A stretch of DNA of 64,000 bases from Haloglomus halophilum (GTDB lineage Archaea; Halobacteriota; Halobacteria; Halobacteriales; Haloarculaceae), in the NCBI RefSeq assembly GCF_024298885.1, contig NZ_CP101166.1, positions 1,550,001 to 1,614,000 on the forward strand, written 5' to 3'. A program made the position numbers and the translations under genes. Below the pieces are notes generated by a model. It was not told where the DNA came from, searched no databases, and worked only from the letters and a program-made list of their open reading frames with translations. Each line of letters begins with the position of its first letter. The stretch's first letter is position 1. Shown in pieces: positions 51,778 to 61,385 of this stretch.

Positions 51778-53784
51778 TCAGTCGTCGGCCGGCGGGTCGG
51801 CGCGGGGGAGTCGGAGGACGAAGACGGTGCCGCGGGGGTCGTTCTCCTCGATGGCGGTCTCGCCGCCGGAGGTGCTGGCGGTCCAGCGGACCATCCAGAG
51901 GCCGAGCCGCGAGGCGTGCATCAGCGGCGTCTCGAGCCCCTCCTCGATGACGCGGCGCTCCATCTCCGGGAGGCCGGGACCGTTGTCCGCGACGCGTATC
52001 TCGATGGTCCCGTCGTCCGGCGCGTCGCCGACCGAGACCGACACCTTGGGGCCGCGGTCGTTGTGCTCGATGGCGTTCTCGACGAGTTCCTCGACGGCGA
52101 ACCCGAGGAGACCGTGCGAGCGCGCCCACGCCGCCTCGGGAAGCGACGTCTCGATGGTCGCCCCGGGGAACTGCTCGCGGGCGTGCGCGACGGCCCGCCG
52201 GACTTCAGCCGTGACGTCCATCCCGGTGACCTCGACGCCGTCCGGGTCCGTCACCGCGCCGAAGCGCCGTGTCTTCTCGCTGAGCGTGAGCAGGTTCCGG
52301 GCCGCCTTGCTCGCCGCCGTCGCCGCCGTCACGACACTTCCGTCGTCGTGCTCGGTGAGGTCGTCGACGTTCCCGAGGACGATGGACAGCTGGTTGCGGA
52401 GGTTGTGGCGCAGGACGCGGTTGAACACCGAGAGCAACTGCTCGTGGCGCCGGAGTTCGGTCACGTCGTGGGCGACGAAGACGGCCCCCGCGAACGCCGC
52501 GCCCTCGTACAGCGACGAGACGTTGACCCGGTACTCGCGCTGCTCGCCGCCGCCGATGCGGAACGACTCCTGGAAGGTCGTCGAGTCCGCCGCCTCGTCC
52601 TGGAGCGCCCGCATCCGGTCTCGGACCTGCTGAGTCAGGTCCCCGGAGAACGCCAGCGAGGTGTCCGCGCCGACCAGCGCCGACCGGCGATAGCCCGACA
52701 GGTCGACGAACCGCTGGTTGACCTCCGTCAGGGTCCCCGCGGTGTCGACGGCCCAGATGGGGTCGCTCGCCGCCTCGACCATCTCGCGGTAGCGCTCGGT
52801 CTCGTGTTCCCGGGCCGCCCGGTCCAGCACGGCCTCCGTGTTCGAGGCGAGGATGCGGAGCAGGTCGAGGTCGACCGCGGTGAACTCGGCCACCCGCGTG
52901 GTCGCCGTCGTGAGCACGCCGTACCGCCCGATGGGAACGTCGAGCTCCGAGCGGATGGGCGTCGAGGGGTTGTAGGCCCCCTCGACCTCGCCCACGTCGT
53001 CGTACTGACCGATCTCGCCGGACTCGAACGCCTTCCACGCGAGGCTCTCGCCCCGCTCGAAGCTGACGGGCTCGCCCAGCAGTTCGCGCCCCTCGTCGGT
53101 GACGGCCGCCGGCTCCAGCCGGTCGGTCTCGTCGTCGTAGAGCCAGATGCCCGTGACGGGACAGTCGAGCACCGTCCGGGCCGTCTCGACGGCGACTCGG
53201 GCGATCTCCGATTTCGACTGGGCCCGGAGCAGCGACTCCGCGGTGGTCTGCAGCGCCCGGAGCTTCCGGTGCCGGTCGTCGGTCCCGGTGTCGGCCCCCT
53301 GTGTGGCCGACTCGGGCAGCGACGCGCCGGTGCCCGCCCCGTCACCCGCCGCGGGGCCACCGGACGGCACCGGCGACTGGCCGTCGCGTGACAGGACCGC
53401 GGCGGCGGCGTCCCCCAGCTCGCGGAGGAACGACCGGGCCGCCGTGTCGAAGCCGCCCGGCCGGTCGGTACCGAGCACGAGCGCCAGCCGGCCCAGTCCC
53501 GGCAGCGGGACGGCGGCGACCCCCACGCCACCGTGGTGACGGACCGTCACGTCCCCCATCTCCACCGCCCGGGAGACGGTCGCCGCGAGCAGGTCGTCCG
53601 GCAGCCGGTCACCGGCGCTCGCGACCTCGGACCGTCCCTCGTTCCCCCACTCGACGACGCTGGCCGCAGTGAACTGGTCCGTCCGCACACACCGCGTACA
53701 GAGCCCCCCAGCGCCGACCGCCGAGACCTGCGCGAACCATCGCAACAGGGCGTATCGTTCGTCCGCCTGGGCTCGGTCGGTCAT
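51778..53784 (-). CDS. GAF-PAS sensor histidine kinase
   Basis: A 668-residue soluble kinase. A divergent sensor region (about 1-135) is followed by a GAF domain (about 175-330, SEIARVAVETARTVLDCPVTGIWLYDDE...), a PAS domain (about 335-450, MVEAASDPIWAVDTAGTLTEVNQRFVDLSG), a His box with the acceptor near residue 460 (VLRHNLRNQLSIVLG, the archaeal RHNLRN type) and a HATPase domain (ELVENAIEHND, DNGPGLPEMERRVIEEG, RLGLWMVRWTASTSGG). It belongs to the haloarchaeal light/redox-type kinases. No dedicated regulator is adjacent, so partners are unknown. Confidence 0.9.
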   Translation of the reverse strand: MTDRAQADERYALLRWFAQVSAVGAGGLCTRCVRTDQFTAASVVEWGNEGRSEVASAGDRLPDDLLAATVSRAVEMGDVTVRHHGGVGVAAVPLPGLGRLALVLGTDRPGGFDTAARSFLRELGDAAAAVLSRDGQSPVPSGGPAAGDGAGTGASLPESATQGADTGTDDRHRKLRALQTTAESLLRAQSKSEIARVAVETARTVLDCPVTGIWLYDDETDRLEPAAVTDEGRELLGEPVSFERGESLAWKAFESGEIGQYDDVGEVEGAYNPSTPIRSELDVPIGRYGVLTTATTRVAEFTAVDLDLLRILASNTEAVLDRAAREHETERYREMVEAASDPIWAVDTAGTLTEVNQRFVDLSGYRRSALVGADTSLAFSGDLTQQVRDRMRALQDEAADSTTFQESFRIGGGEQREYRVNVSSLYEGAAFAGAVFVAHDVTELRRHEQLLSVFNRVLRHNLRNQLSIVLGNVDDLTEHDDGSVVTAATAASKAARNLLTLSEKTRRFGAVTDPDGVEVTGMDVTAEVRRAVAHAREQFPGATIETSLPEAAWARSHGLLGFAVEELVENAIEHNDRGPKVSVSVGDAPDDGTIEIRVADNGPGLPEMERRVIEEGLETPLMHASRLGLWMVRWTASTSGGETAIEENDPRGTVFVLRLPRADPPADD

Positions 53785-54002
53785 CGTTCGGTATCACAGA
53801 CACGGAGGAGTTCCACATAGATGTGATGGGGTCCGCAATCGTGTCGAGACTGGGGACGGCCGGGGCGTCGCCGGTGTCCAGTTCGTAGTATTTCTGCCCG
53901 GAGCCGGCACTAAATCCAGAGATGTACATATACCAGATAAATTCGGAATATTATCAGATAACGCCAGCAATCCGCGAGCAATCCCGGTGACAGTCGCGGA
54001 CC
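53785..54002. other. AT-rich intergenic region between kinase and DoxX genes
   Basis: The first half carries the kinase promoter; the second (53880-53960) is markedly AT-rich with two CAGATAA repeats. The only short frame (MYIYQIN from 53921) looks non-coding. No other signal was found. Confidence 0.4.
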
Positions 54003-54389
54003 CTACCGCCAGGCCTCGCGCAGGAACGCCAGTGCGCCGCCGAACATGGCGAGGTTGCCCCAGAAGGCGAGGCGCTCACCGTCGCGGCTGTCCTCGTCGG
54101 CGTTCCAGAAGTCGTGCATCGTCAGCGTGACCACCGCCAGGAAGGTCGTCACGGCCCCCGTCGACAGTTTCGGCTTCTTCCAGAGTGCGACCATCAGTCC
54201 GCTCACGAGCATCATCCCGGAGGCGAACGGGGCCGCGAGTTCGGGCATCGGCACGCCAGCCGACTCCGCGTACTCGACGGTGTCCTCCATGTCGCGGAAG
54301 TCCTCGGAGGCCTGCAGCGCCATCCCCAGGCCGAACAGCACCCGACCGATACCGAACGGTGCATCCTCGTCGCCGCTGTCGTCTGGCAT
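54003..54389 (-). CDS. DoxX-family membrane protein
   Basis: About 128 residues with four hydrophobic segments. GRVLFGLGMALQASEDFRDMEDTVEYAESAGVPMPELAAPFASGMMLVSGLMVAL and MHDFWNADEDSRDGERLAFWGNLAMFGGALAFL match the DoxX family, originally a thiosulfate:quinone oxidoreductase subunit but widely used for small quinone-linked membrane proteins. A TATA-like GATTTATCC 26 bases upstream supports ATG 54389 over GTG 54401. Function here is not known. Confidence 0.8.
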   Translation of the reverse strand: MPDDSGDEDAPFGIGRVLFGLGMALQASEDFRDMEDTVEYAESAGVPMPELAAPFASGMMLVSGLMVALWKKPKLSTGAVTTFLAVVTLTMHDFWNADEDSRDGERLAFWGNLAMFGGALAFLREAWR

Positions 54390-54493
54390 GCCCGTATCCA
54401 CGCCCGCATCGGGGATAAATCGGCGGGGCGCCGTCGGGAGGCGGGGCCACCCGCCACGTGGGTTTTAGCGCCCCGCCCACGACGGCCGGGGAC

Positions 54494-56437
54494 ATGGGAG
54501 ACCGCTCGAACCGGCGGGGCTCCGTCGGAACGGACCTCCGGGGAGACTCGCGCGCCACACTCATCGCCGTCGCGGCGCTCCTGACGGCGCTCTGGCTCGT
54601 GGCGTTCCTGCGGGCGCTCAACCGGGTCTTCGTCCTCAACTTCTCGACGGCGGGCCCGAACGTCACCGGCCTGCTGGCGCTGGCGCTGGTGACCGGCTGG
54701 ACGGTGCCCGTCTTCGCCCGTCTCGCGAGCCGACCGGCGGCGTGGCACGGGGCCGTGGCGGTCGCACTCGGCGGCCTCGGCCTCTCGCTCGTCGGCGGGA
54801 CGCTCGTCTCGCTCGCCGGGGCAGTCGTCTTCCTCTCGGCCGCGACGCCGCTCCTGGTTGCACTCGTCGGCAATCTGGCGGAGCGGTTCGCTGTCGCCGC
54901 CGCGCTCGGCGTCCTGACCCACGGCGCCCTCCGCGCGGTGCTGGACACGGCCCCGCCGTACGCGACGCCGCTCGGGCGAGGACTGCTGGTCGCGCTGGCA
55001 CTCGCACTGGCGGTCGCGTGGGGGCTGGCGACCCGCGAGTCACCGCCGGACGCGACGGCGCTCGCGGCACCCGGCGGCGCGACGGCGACCGCGTTCCTGT
55101 TCACACACGCCACCTTCCTCGGGCTGGCGCCGCGCGTGAGCCTGTGGACCGGTCGCCCGCTGCTCGTCGTGCTGGCGTCGACGACGCTGGGCCTGCTCGT
55201 CGGCGCAGCGTGGGTCGAACGCCGTGGCGCCCCCGGCCGCCGGGCGACGGGCGCGTGGAGTGTCGCCCTCCTCCTCGGGCTCGCGGCGCTGCTGTTCGGC
55301 CCGGGACCGGGCGTGGCGGCGCTCCCGGCGGCCGCCGCGACGGTCCTGCTGTGTGCCCGTGGCTGCCGGGCGGGGACCACGACGGCCCGTCGGACGGGCC
55401 TCGGCGTCGCCGGCGTGCAGGCGGTCGGGCTGGTGCTGACGGTGGCGGTGGTGCTGGCGATGAACTGGGCGTTCGTCCCCGGCGTCGGCCCGCTCGTCCG
55501 GGGGCTGCAGGCCCCGCTGCTCCTCGCCCTTGGAGCGGTGCTCCCCGGTGCGGTCCTGCTCCGCGAGCGCACCGCGGCGGCCGACCGGGTCGACCCTGCC
55601 CCGGCCACGGAACCATCGCGCGAGCCGGTGGCGGGCGGCCGCCGCGCCCTCCTGACCGCCGCCGGTCTGGGCCTGCTGGGACTCGGCGGAGCCGCCGTCC
55701 GACGAGTGACGCCTTCGGACGAGGTCCCGGCGGCGGATTCGGTGACGGCCCTGTCGTTCAACATCCACCAGTACATCGACGCACGCGGTCGCCACAACCT
55801 CGAATCCGTCCGGGACCTCCTCGCCGAGACGGACGCGGGCATCGTCGGACTGCAGGAGACAGCCGGCGGGCGCCTCACCGCCGGCGGCCTCGACGGCGTC
55901 CGCTGGCTGGCCCGCGAGCTCGACCTGCACGCCGCCGCCGGCCCGCCGACGCGCATCGCGAGCTACGGGGTCGCGCTGCTGTCGGCGTGGCCCATCCACG
56001 ACGAGCGGTGGGTCGTCCTCCCGTCGACCGACACCGCCACGCGGGTCGCCCTGGCAGCGGTCGTCGAATCGCCGCTCGGCGACCTCCCGGTCGTGGTAGC
56101 GCATCTCGAGACCGAGGGCCCGGTCCGTGTCGGGCAGGCCGAGCGCGTGGTCGAACTGGCCCGCGAGACGGGCGAGTCCGACCGCGCAGTCGTGCTGGGT
56201 GATTTCAACGCGACACCCGACGAACGCCCCTACGAGGTCCTGACCGACGCCTTCGCGGACCCGTGGGCCGGCGCCCGGAGCGAGGGCGATACCTACAGCG
56301 CGAGCGACCCGCGGAAACGCATCGACTACGCCCTCGTCGGCCGGGACTGGGACCACGAGCGCGGGGCGGTGGTCGGAAGCCCGTCGGTCTCCGACCACCT
56401 CGGGGTCTCGGTCCGGGTCACGCGCCCGCCGGAGTGA
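54494..56437 (+). CDS. Membrane-anchored endonuclease/exonuclease/phosphatase protein
   Basis: About 647 residues. Residues 20-370 form about ten hydrophobic segments. Next is a Tat-like stretch (RRALLTAAGLGLLGLGGAAVRR) and then an EEP domain (about 417-645): LSFNIHQYIDARG, IVGLQETAGG (catalytic Glu), GDFNATPDERPYEV (Asp/Asn) and DYALVGRDW...SVSDHLGVSV (Asp-His). The EEP fold hydrolyses phosphodiesters in nucleic acids, lipids or inositol phosphates. The topology suggests the EEP domain is outside the cell, possibly a lipid-head-group phosphodiesterase; that is inference. Start follows a TATA-like GGGTTTTAGC. Confidence 0.8.
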   Translation: MGDRSNRRGSVGTDLRGDSRATLIAVAALLTALWLVAFLRALNRVFVLNFSTAGPNVTGLLALALVTGWTVPVFARLASRPAAWHGAVAVALGGLGLSLVGGTLVSLAGAVVFLSAATPLLVALVGNLAERFAVAAALGVLTHGALRAVLDTAPPYATPLGRGLLVALALALAVAWGLATRESPPDATALAAPGGATATAFLFTHATFLGLAPRVSLWTGRPLLVVLASTTLGLLVGAAWVERRGAPGRRATGAWSVALLLGLAALLFGPGPGVAALPAAAATVLLCARGCRAGTTTARRTGLGVAGVQAVGLVLTVAVVLAMNWAFVPGVGPLVRGLQAPLLLALGAVLPGAVLLRERTAAADRVDPAPATEPSREPVAGGRRALLTAAGLGLLGLGGAAVRRVTPSDEVPAADSVTALSFNIHQYIDARGRHNLESVRDLLAETDAGIVGLQETAGGRLTAGGLDGVRWLARELDLHAAAGPPTRIASYGVALLSAWPIHDERWVVLPSTDTATRVALAAVVESPLGDLPVVVAHLETEGPVRVGQAERVVELARETGESDRAVVLGDFNATPDERPYEVLTDAFADPWAGARSEGDTYSASDPRKRIDYALVGRDWDHERGAVVGSPSVSDHLGVSVRVTRPPE

Positions 56438-56587
56438 GCCGCGTGGGTCCGTCCGTCGGCCGCCATCGACACTACCACCGGCAGGGCCGCGCGCGACACC
56501 TGTGGGGCCGGTGTGCGTGGGTGCCAGCGTGCCCTACCCGTGCCGAGGGCTCGCCGCCGATGCGTGAGCGGACCGACGGATGACCGC

Positions 56588-57418
56588 TCAGTCGAACAGT
56601 TCCCCGCGGTCGCGCTCGGCGACGGCCTGCTTGAACCCGACCGCCTCGCAGCGCTCCTTGAACGCGACCCCCTCCGGCGTGTGGCGGGTCATCCCGTCGA
56701 AGATGGTGGCGAACATCTGGGTCGTCTCGAGCCCCATGTTCTCGTAGGCCTGGTTGATAGCGAGTTTCTGCATCATCAGCTGGTTCCGCGGAACGCCGGC
56801 GATGCGGTGGGCCAGGTCGTCCACGCGGTCGTCGAGGTCGTCGCCCGGCACCGCCTCGTAGACGAGCCCCATCTCGGCCGCCTCCGTGCCGTCGACGAGG
56901 TCGCCGGTGAACAGCATCCGTTTGGCGTCGGCCGGTCCCAGCCGGTACACCCACATCATCGTCGTCGGGCAACCCCAGACCCGCGCCGGCGGGTAGCCGA
57001 TCGGGGCGTCCTCGGCCATCACGATGAGGTCGGCACAGAGCGCGATGTCGCTCCCGCCGGCGACGGCCGGCCCGTTCACCTTCGCGATGACCGGCGTGTA
57101 GCACCGCCAGAGGCTCATGAAGTCCTCCGTGTTCGACTTCATCATCCGGTAGTCCTGCATCGGGTCCCAGGGCATCTCCTGGCTCCCCTGCACCGGGCGC
57201 GGTGCCTCGGCGTAGTGCTTCAGGTCGTAGCCCGAACAGAACGCCTCGCCGGCGCCCGTGAGGACGATGACGTGGATATCGGGGTCGCTGTCGGCCCGCT
57301 CGACGGCCTCGCGCAACTCTCCCGGCATCGACTCGTCGATGGCGTTGTACCGCTCCGGCCGGTCGAGTGTCAGCGTCGCGACCCGCCCGTCCGTCTCGTA
57401 CTGGACCGTGGTACCCAT
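56588..57418 (-). CDS. Enoyl-CoA hydratase/isomerase family protein
   Basis: A 276-residue crotonase-fold enzyme. [60 protein letters not shown] (oxyanion-hole Gly region), [21 protein letters not shown] and [11 protein letters not shown] are visible. Some members hydrate enoyl-CoA, others isomerise or cleave; the catalytic Glu pair is not clear in this sequence. It shares a promoter region with the divergent acyl-CoA ligase gene, so a role in fatty- or aromatic-acid degradation is likely. Confidence 0.87.
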   Translation of the reverse strand: MGTTVQYETDGRVATLTLDRPERYNAIDESMPGELREAVERADSDPDIHVIVLTGAGEAFCSGYDLKHYAEAPRPVQGSQEMPWDPMQDYRMMKSNTEDFMSLWRCYTPVIAKVNGPAVAGGSDIALCADLIVMAEDAPIGYPPARVWGCPTTMMWVYRLGPADAKRMLFTGDLVDGTEAAEMGLVYEAVPGDDLDDRVDDLAHRIAGVPRNQLMMQKLAINQAYENMGLETTQMFATIFDGMTRHTPEGVAFKERCEAVGFKQAVAERDRGELFD

Positions 57419-57473
57419 ACTCGGACCCGAGACATACCGGCGGGTTGAATCTACCGTCGAAGGTAACAGTGTT

Positions 57474-57494
57474 CACCAGATTCCGGGACTGGTG
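57474..57494. promoter_or_regulatory. Inverted repeat in the enoyl-CoA hydratase / acyl-CoA ligase promoter region
   Basis: CACCAG and CTGGTG, separated by nine bases, form a symmetric 21-base site between the two divergent start codons. Candidate binding site for a dimeric regulator. Confidence 0.4.
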
Positions 57495-57546
57495 CTCCGG
57501 AGTTAACCGTCAGCATCCAGCAACCGACAACTGTTTTCGTATCTCC

Positions 57547-57563
57547 GCCGGTATTTTACCGGC
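57547..57563. promoter_or_regulatory. Perfect palindrome before the acyl-CoA ligase TATA box
   Basis: GCCGGTA-TTT-TACCGGC directly precedes AAATTTTAAC, a TATA-like box about 30 bases before the ATG at 57600. The position overlaps the BRE, so a bound regulator would repress the ligase gene. Confidence 0.6.
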
Positions 57564-57599
57564 AAATTTTAACTGTGTGCTGGTAGCACACGTAGTGGT

Positions 57600-59123
57600 A
57601 TGAACGTCGCTGTCAGATTCCAGCACCGGATGGGGGAGCAGCCCGAGAAGACGGCCATCGTCGACGCCGGGGGCGCCGAGGTGACCTACGGCGACCTCGA
57701 CCGACAGACGCGGCAGGTGGCGGCGTGGCTCGATGCGCAGGGGCTCGGCGGGGGTGACCGGGTCGCAGTGTATCTACCGGATACGGCGACGTACCTGCCG
57801 GTCGTGCTGGGCATCTGGCGGGCCGGAGCCATCGCGAGCCCCATCAACACCCGGTTCGGCGTCGACGAACTGGCGTACACGCTCGGCGACCTGGAGCCGG
57901 CGGCGCTGCTGGGCTCGGACGCGTTCGCCGACACCATCGACGACCTCCACGACGAGGTCGACGGGCTCGACCCGTCGAACACCCTCCTCGTCGAGCGCGA
58001 GGGCGGCTTCGTCGCCGACGACCTGCCCGCCGCCGACGCCGCGCCCGACCCCGCCCGCCGCCTCGACGACGAGCCGGCGGTCGTGATGTACACCTCCGGG
58101 ACGACGGGCCGGCCGAAGGGGGTCGTCCAGACCCACCGGAACGTCGGGGCACAACTGGATGTCAACGTCACCGCCTTCGGCGTCACGCGCGCGGACACGT
58201 CGGTCGTCGCGGTCCCGCTGTTCCACGTCGGTGGCCTGTACGGCGGGGCGCTGCCGGTGCTGCTGGCGGGCGGAACCATCGTCGTCCAGCCTGCGTGGGA
58301 CGCCACGGAGTGGGCCGACCTCGTCGACGCACACGGGGCCACGTTCACCGGACTCATCCCGACGATGATGCTCGACGCACTCAACACCGAGGCCACCCGG
58401 GAGTACGATACCTCGTCGCTGGAGCGGGCGGTGTACGGCGGGTCGCCCGCGACCGAGGAGACGCTCGACACGTTCCAGCAGGTCTTCGAGGTGGGGGCGC
58501 TCCACAACTACTACGGGCAGACCGAGAACACCGGACTCAGCGTCACGTACGACGCCGACACGGATCGCCGCCCCGGTCTACTCGGGCGGCCCGTCCAGGC
58601 TGTGGAGTACCGGGTCGTCGACGTGACCGCCGACGAACTGGTCGACGTGGGCCCGAACGAGGAGGGCGAACTGGTCCTCCGGGGCGACATCATCACGCCG
58701 GGCTACTGGGACGAGTCGCTGGACGCGGACTACTTCACCGACGGCTGGCTCCACACCGACGACGTCGTCCGGGAGGACGAGGACGGCCTGCTGTACTACG
58801 TCGACCGGGCCGACGACATGATAATCAGCGGTGGCGAGAACGTGGCGCCGAGCGAGGTCGAGAACGCGCTCCAGGAGCACCCCAGCGTCGAAGCGGTCGC
58901 CGTATTCGGCACGCCCCACGAGCGGTGGGGCGAGGCGGTCACCGCTGCCATCGTGGCCGCCGACCCGGACCTGACCGACGAGGGTATCGAGGAGTGGTGG
59001 GAGACGAATGCCGGGCTCGCGGGCTACAAGCGCCCTCGTCGGGTGGAGTTCGTCGAGGAGTTCCCGCGGACGGCGACCCAGAAGGTGGACAAGGTCACGC
59101 TGAAAGAACAGCTCGGGGAGTAG
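57600..59123 (+). CDS. Acyl-CoA ligase (AMP-forming)
   Basis: A 507-residue adenylate-forming enzyme: VMYTSGTTGRPKGVVQTHRN (P-loop, core A3), NYYGQTENTGLSVTYD (A5), GWLHTDDVVREDEDGLLYYVDRADDMIISGGENVAPSEVE (A7-A8), and PRTATQKVDKVTLKEQL (catalytic Lys, A10). It activates a carboxylic acid with ATP and CoA. Which acid (fatty, aromatic) cannot be read from the sequence; pairing with a crotonase-family gene points to a beta-oxidation-type pathway. Confidence 0.94.
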   Translation: MNVAVRFQHRMGEQPEKTAIVDAGGAEVTYGDLDRQTRQVAAWLDAQGLGGGDRVAVYLPDTATYLPVVLGIWRAGAIASPINTRFGVDELAYTLGDLEPAALLGSDAFADTIDDLHDEVDGLDPSNTLLVEREGGFVADDLPAADAAPDPARRLDDEPAVVMYTSGTTGRPKGVVQTHRNVGAQLDVNVTAFGVTRADTSVVAVPLFHVGGLYGGALPVLLAGGTIVVQPAWDATEWADLVDAHGATFTGLIPTMMLDALNTEATREYDTSSLERAVYGGSPATEETLDTFQQVFEVGALHNYYGQTENTGLSVTYDADTDRRPGLLGRPVQAVEYRVVDVTADELVDVGPNEEGELVLRGDIITPGYWDESLDADYFTDGWLHTDDVVREDEDGLLYYVDRADDMIISGGENVAPSEVENALQEHPSVEAVAVFGTPHERWGEAVTAAIVAADPDLTDEGIEEWWETNAGLAGYKRPRRVEFVEEFPRTATQKVDKVTLKEQLGE

Positions 59124-59157
59124 GGCGGAGGTGGACGCGAGTCGGTCGACCGGCGCG

Positions 59158-59814
59158 TCAGGCCTGCTCCTGTGCCCGCTCGACCAGCTCGCTCGCACGC
59201 TCCTCGCTGATCTCGGCTGCCTCGGCGACCGCGTCGGCGCTCGCGTCCGCGAGATCGCCGACCGTCTCGATGCCGGCGTCGGCCAGGCGCTCGGCGTACG
59301 TCGGGCCGATGCCGTCGATGGCGTCGACGGAGGCCTCCAGCGCATCGCTGACGTCCTCGGCGGCCGTCTCCAGCGTCTCCTGGACGTCCTCGGCTGCCTC
59401 CTCCGTCGTGTCGGTCACGTCCTCGGTGGCGTCCCCGGTCGTCTCGGCCACCTTGTCGACGGCCTCCTCGGTCGTCTCGGCCACGTCCTCCGCAGCATCG
59501 CCGACCTCCTCGGCGGCCGTCTCGAGGTCCTCCTCGAGGTCCTCGGCCGTCTCCTCGGTGCGGTCGATGCCGCTGCCGAGCGCGTCCTGGATGCCGTCGA
59601 ACAGGTCGTCCTGGGTCGACTCGATGTCGTCGAACAGGTCGTCGACACGGGCCGGCGCCTCGTCGTCGGGGACGACGCCGGCGAGGGCCTTCGTGGAGCG
59701 CCGGGTCAGGTCGAGCCCCTGCCGGTGGAGGTTGCGCTGTGTCTCGATGGTGCTGTCGACGAGTCGTCGCTGGGTGCTGAACAGCGACCCGAACGGGGTG
59801 GATGCTTCGCTCAT
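59158..59814 (-). CDS. Acidic coiled-coil protein with C-terminal helix-hairpin-helix
   Basis: About 218 residues. The N-terminus (FGSLFSTQRRLVDSTIETQRNLHRQGLDLTRR) is an amphipathic helix region somewhat like phasins. Residues 65-155 are Glu/Asp/Thr/Ala-rich heptad-like repeats (AEDVAETTEEAVDKVAETTG). The end (IDGIGPTYAERLADAGIETVGDLADAS) is a helix-hairpin-helix that may bind DNA or protein. Function unknown; a granule-binding or chromatin-linking role are the options I consider. It lies upstream of glpC on the opposite frame register, so probably independent. Confidence 0.7.
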   Translation of the reverse strand: MSEASTPFGSLFSTQRRLVDSTIETQRNLHRQGLDLTRRSTKALAGVVPDDEAPARVDDLFDDIESTQDDLFDGIQDALGSGIDRTEETAEDLEEDLETAAEEVGDAAEDVAETTEEAVDKVAETTGDATEDVTDTTEEAAEDVQETLETAAEDVSDALEASVDAIDGIGPTYAERLADAGIETVGDLADASADAVAEAAEISEERASELVERAQEQA

Positions 59815-59894
59815 GGTACCACGAGGTACGCGCTCCAGCACCTTGAGCCGTGTTCCGGCAGTTACAGGCAGGTTGAACCCGCGACGGCGACCGC

Positions 59895-61385
59895 TCAGTC
59901 GATGACGGCCGCCTCCAGCACCTGCAGCGGGTGCTTCACCTCGTAGCCCGTGCCGTGCTCCATCTGCATCGCGCAGGTGGGACACTCGGTCATCCCCACC
60001 TCTCCTGCGGCGGCCTCCATGTGCTCGAACATCTCCGCACCGATCGTCATCGAGGTCTCGTACTTCTCGGCCTTCCAGCCGTACGTCCCCGAGATGCCCG
60101 AGCAGGAGTCGCCCACGTCCTCGACGGCGACGCCGTCCACGTCGGCGAACGTCTCGATGGCCTGCCGCGCGAGCCCCTGGTTCCGGGCGTGACACGGGGC
60201 GTGGTACGCGAACGACTCGCCGCCCAGTTCTGCGTCGGCGAGTTCGCCGCGCAGGTCCTCGTGGATGCGGAGGTACTCCAGCGCCTCGAAGGTGTGTTCG
60301 GCCACGTCCTCGATACCGTGCAGGTCGAACAGCTCGGGGTACTCTTGCCGGAGCGAGAGCGAACAGGAGGTACAGGAGGCGATGACGTCGGCACCCTCGC
60401 CGATGGCGGCGACGAGTTCCTCGACGTTCGTCTCGGCGTGCCGGCGCGCGTCGTCGAGCATCCCGTTGGCGAACATCGGCGTCCCCGAGCACTGCTGGGG
60501 CGGGACCATGACCTCGTAGCCGAACGACTCGTACACCCGGACCATCGCCTTGCCCACCTCGGGGGTGTTGTAGTTGGCGTAGCAGCCGTGGAAGTAGGCC
60601 ACGCGCTTCTCGGGATTCTCGACCCGCGCGCCGCCCCTCTTGCGCCACCACTCGCGGAACGTCTCCTCGGCGAAGTCGGGGAACTCCCGCTCGCCCGTGA
60701 TACCGAGCAGTTTCTCGCCGGCCCACTGCGTGACCGAGAGGCCAGTCACGAAGTTCGCCAGCCGGGGGGTCTTGCTCGCGATGGCGGCGAAGAAGCGGTA
60801 GTTCGAGAGGATGCGGTTCCGGACGTACTCCGTCGAGAGCTTCTCCATCTGCTCGTCGACGTACTCGCCGCGGGCCTCGTTGTGCATCTGCGAGAGCGGC
60901 ACCGAGGACGGGCACGCCGAGTCACACCGCATGCAGTTCGAGCAGTCCGTGATGGAGGGGTCGATATCGGCGTCCTCCTTGCGCTTGAGCCGCCACTGTT
61001 CCGGGCCCTGGAACTTCGGGCCGGGGAAGGAGTCGTCCACCTCCGCGACCGGACAGGAGGTGTCACAGGAGGTGCACTTGTAACAGGAGTCGGAGCCGTC
61101 GCGCAGGTCCAGCGCGCCCGTGTCGAACACGTCGACGGCGTCGTAGTCGTCCGGGTCGAGGTCCCCGCCCGTGGCGGAGGTACCGCCATCGGGGGCGACA
61201 TCCGGTTCGGAATCCGCCGCGCCGGTCGCGGCCGCCCGCGACACCGGGTCGATGCCGTCCTCGGGCGGGTCGACGGTGTAGTCGGGGCCGTAGACGGCTT
61301 CCTGCTCGTCGCGGCCGAGGCGCGGGACGCCCGGTGCCGGGTGGTACTCCTCGTCCTCCGGGTCGGAATCGTCGTGTCCTGTCAT
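59895..61385 (-). CDS. glpC: Glycerol-3-phosphate dehydrogenase subunit C (GlpC)
   Basis: A 496-residue iron-sulfur protein that takes electrons from GlpAB and passes them to quinone. Two ferredoxin-type clusters (CYKCTSCDTSCP near residue 98 and CSNCMRCDSACP near 145) are followed by two CCG domains (YFHGCYANYNTPEVGKAM...PPQQCSGTPMF, and HAPCHARNQG...DSCSGISGTYG). An Asp/Gly-rich N-terminal extension of about 85 residues is present. Its start overlaps the glpB stop. Third gene of the operon glpABC. Confidence 0.94.
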   Translation of the reverse strand: MTGHDDSDPEDEEYHPAPGVPRLGRDEQEAVYGPDYTVDPPEDGIDPVSRAAATGAADSEPDVAPDGGTSATGGDLDPDDYDAVDVFDTGALDLRDGSDSCYKCTSCDTSCPVAEVDDSFPGPKFQGPEQWRLKRKEDADIDPSITDCSNCMRCDSACPSSVPLSQMHNEARGEYVDEQMEKLSTEYVRNRILSNYRFFAAIASKTPRLANFVTGLSVTQWAGEKLLGITGEREFPDFAEETFREWWRKRGGARVENPEKRVAYFHGCYANYNTPEVGKAMVRVYESFGYEVMVPPQQCSGTPMFANGMLDDARRHAETNVEELVAAIGEGADVIASCTSCSLSLRQEYPELFDLHGIEDVAEHTFEALEYLRIHEDLRGELADAELGGESFAYHAPCHARNQGLARQAIETFADVDGVAVEDVGDSCSGISGTYGWKAEKYETSMTIGAEMFEHMEAAAGEVGMTECPTCAMQMEHGTGYEVKHPLQVLEAAVID

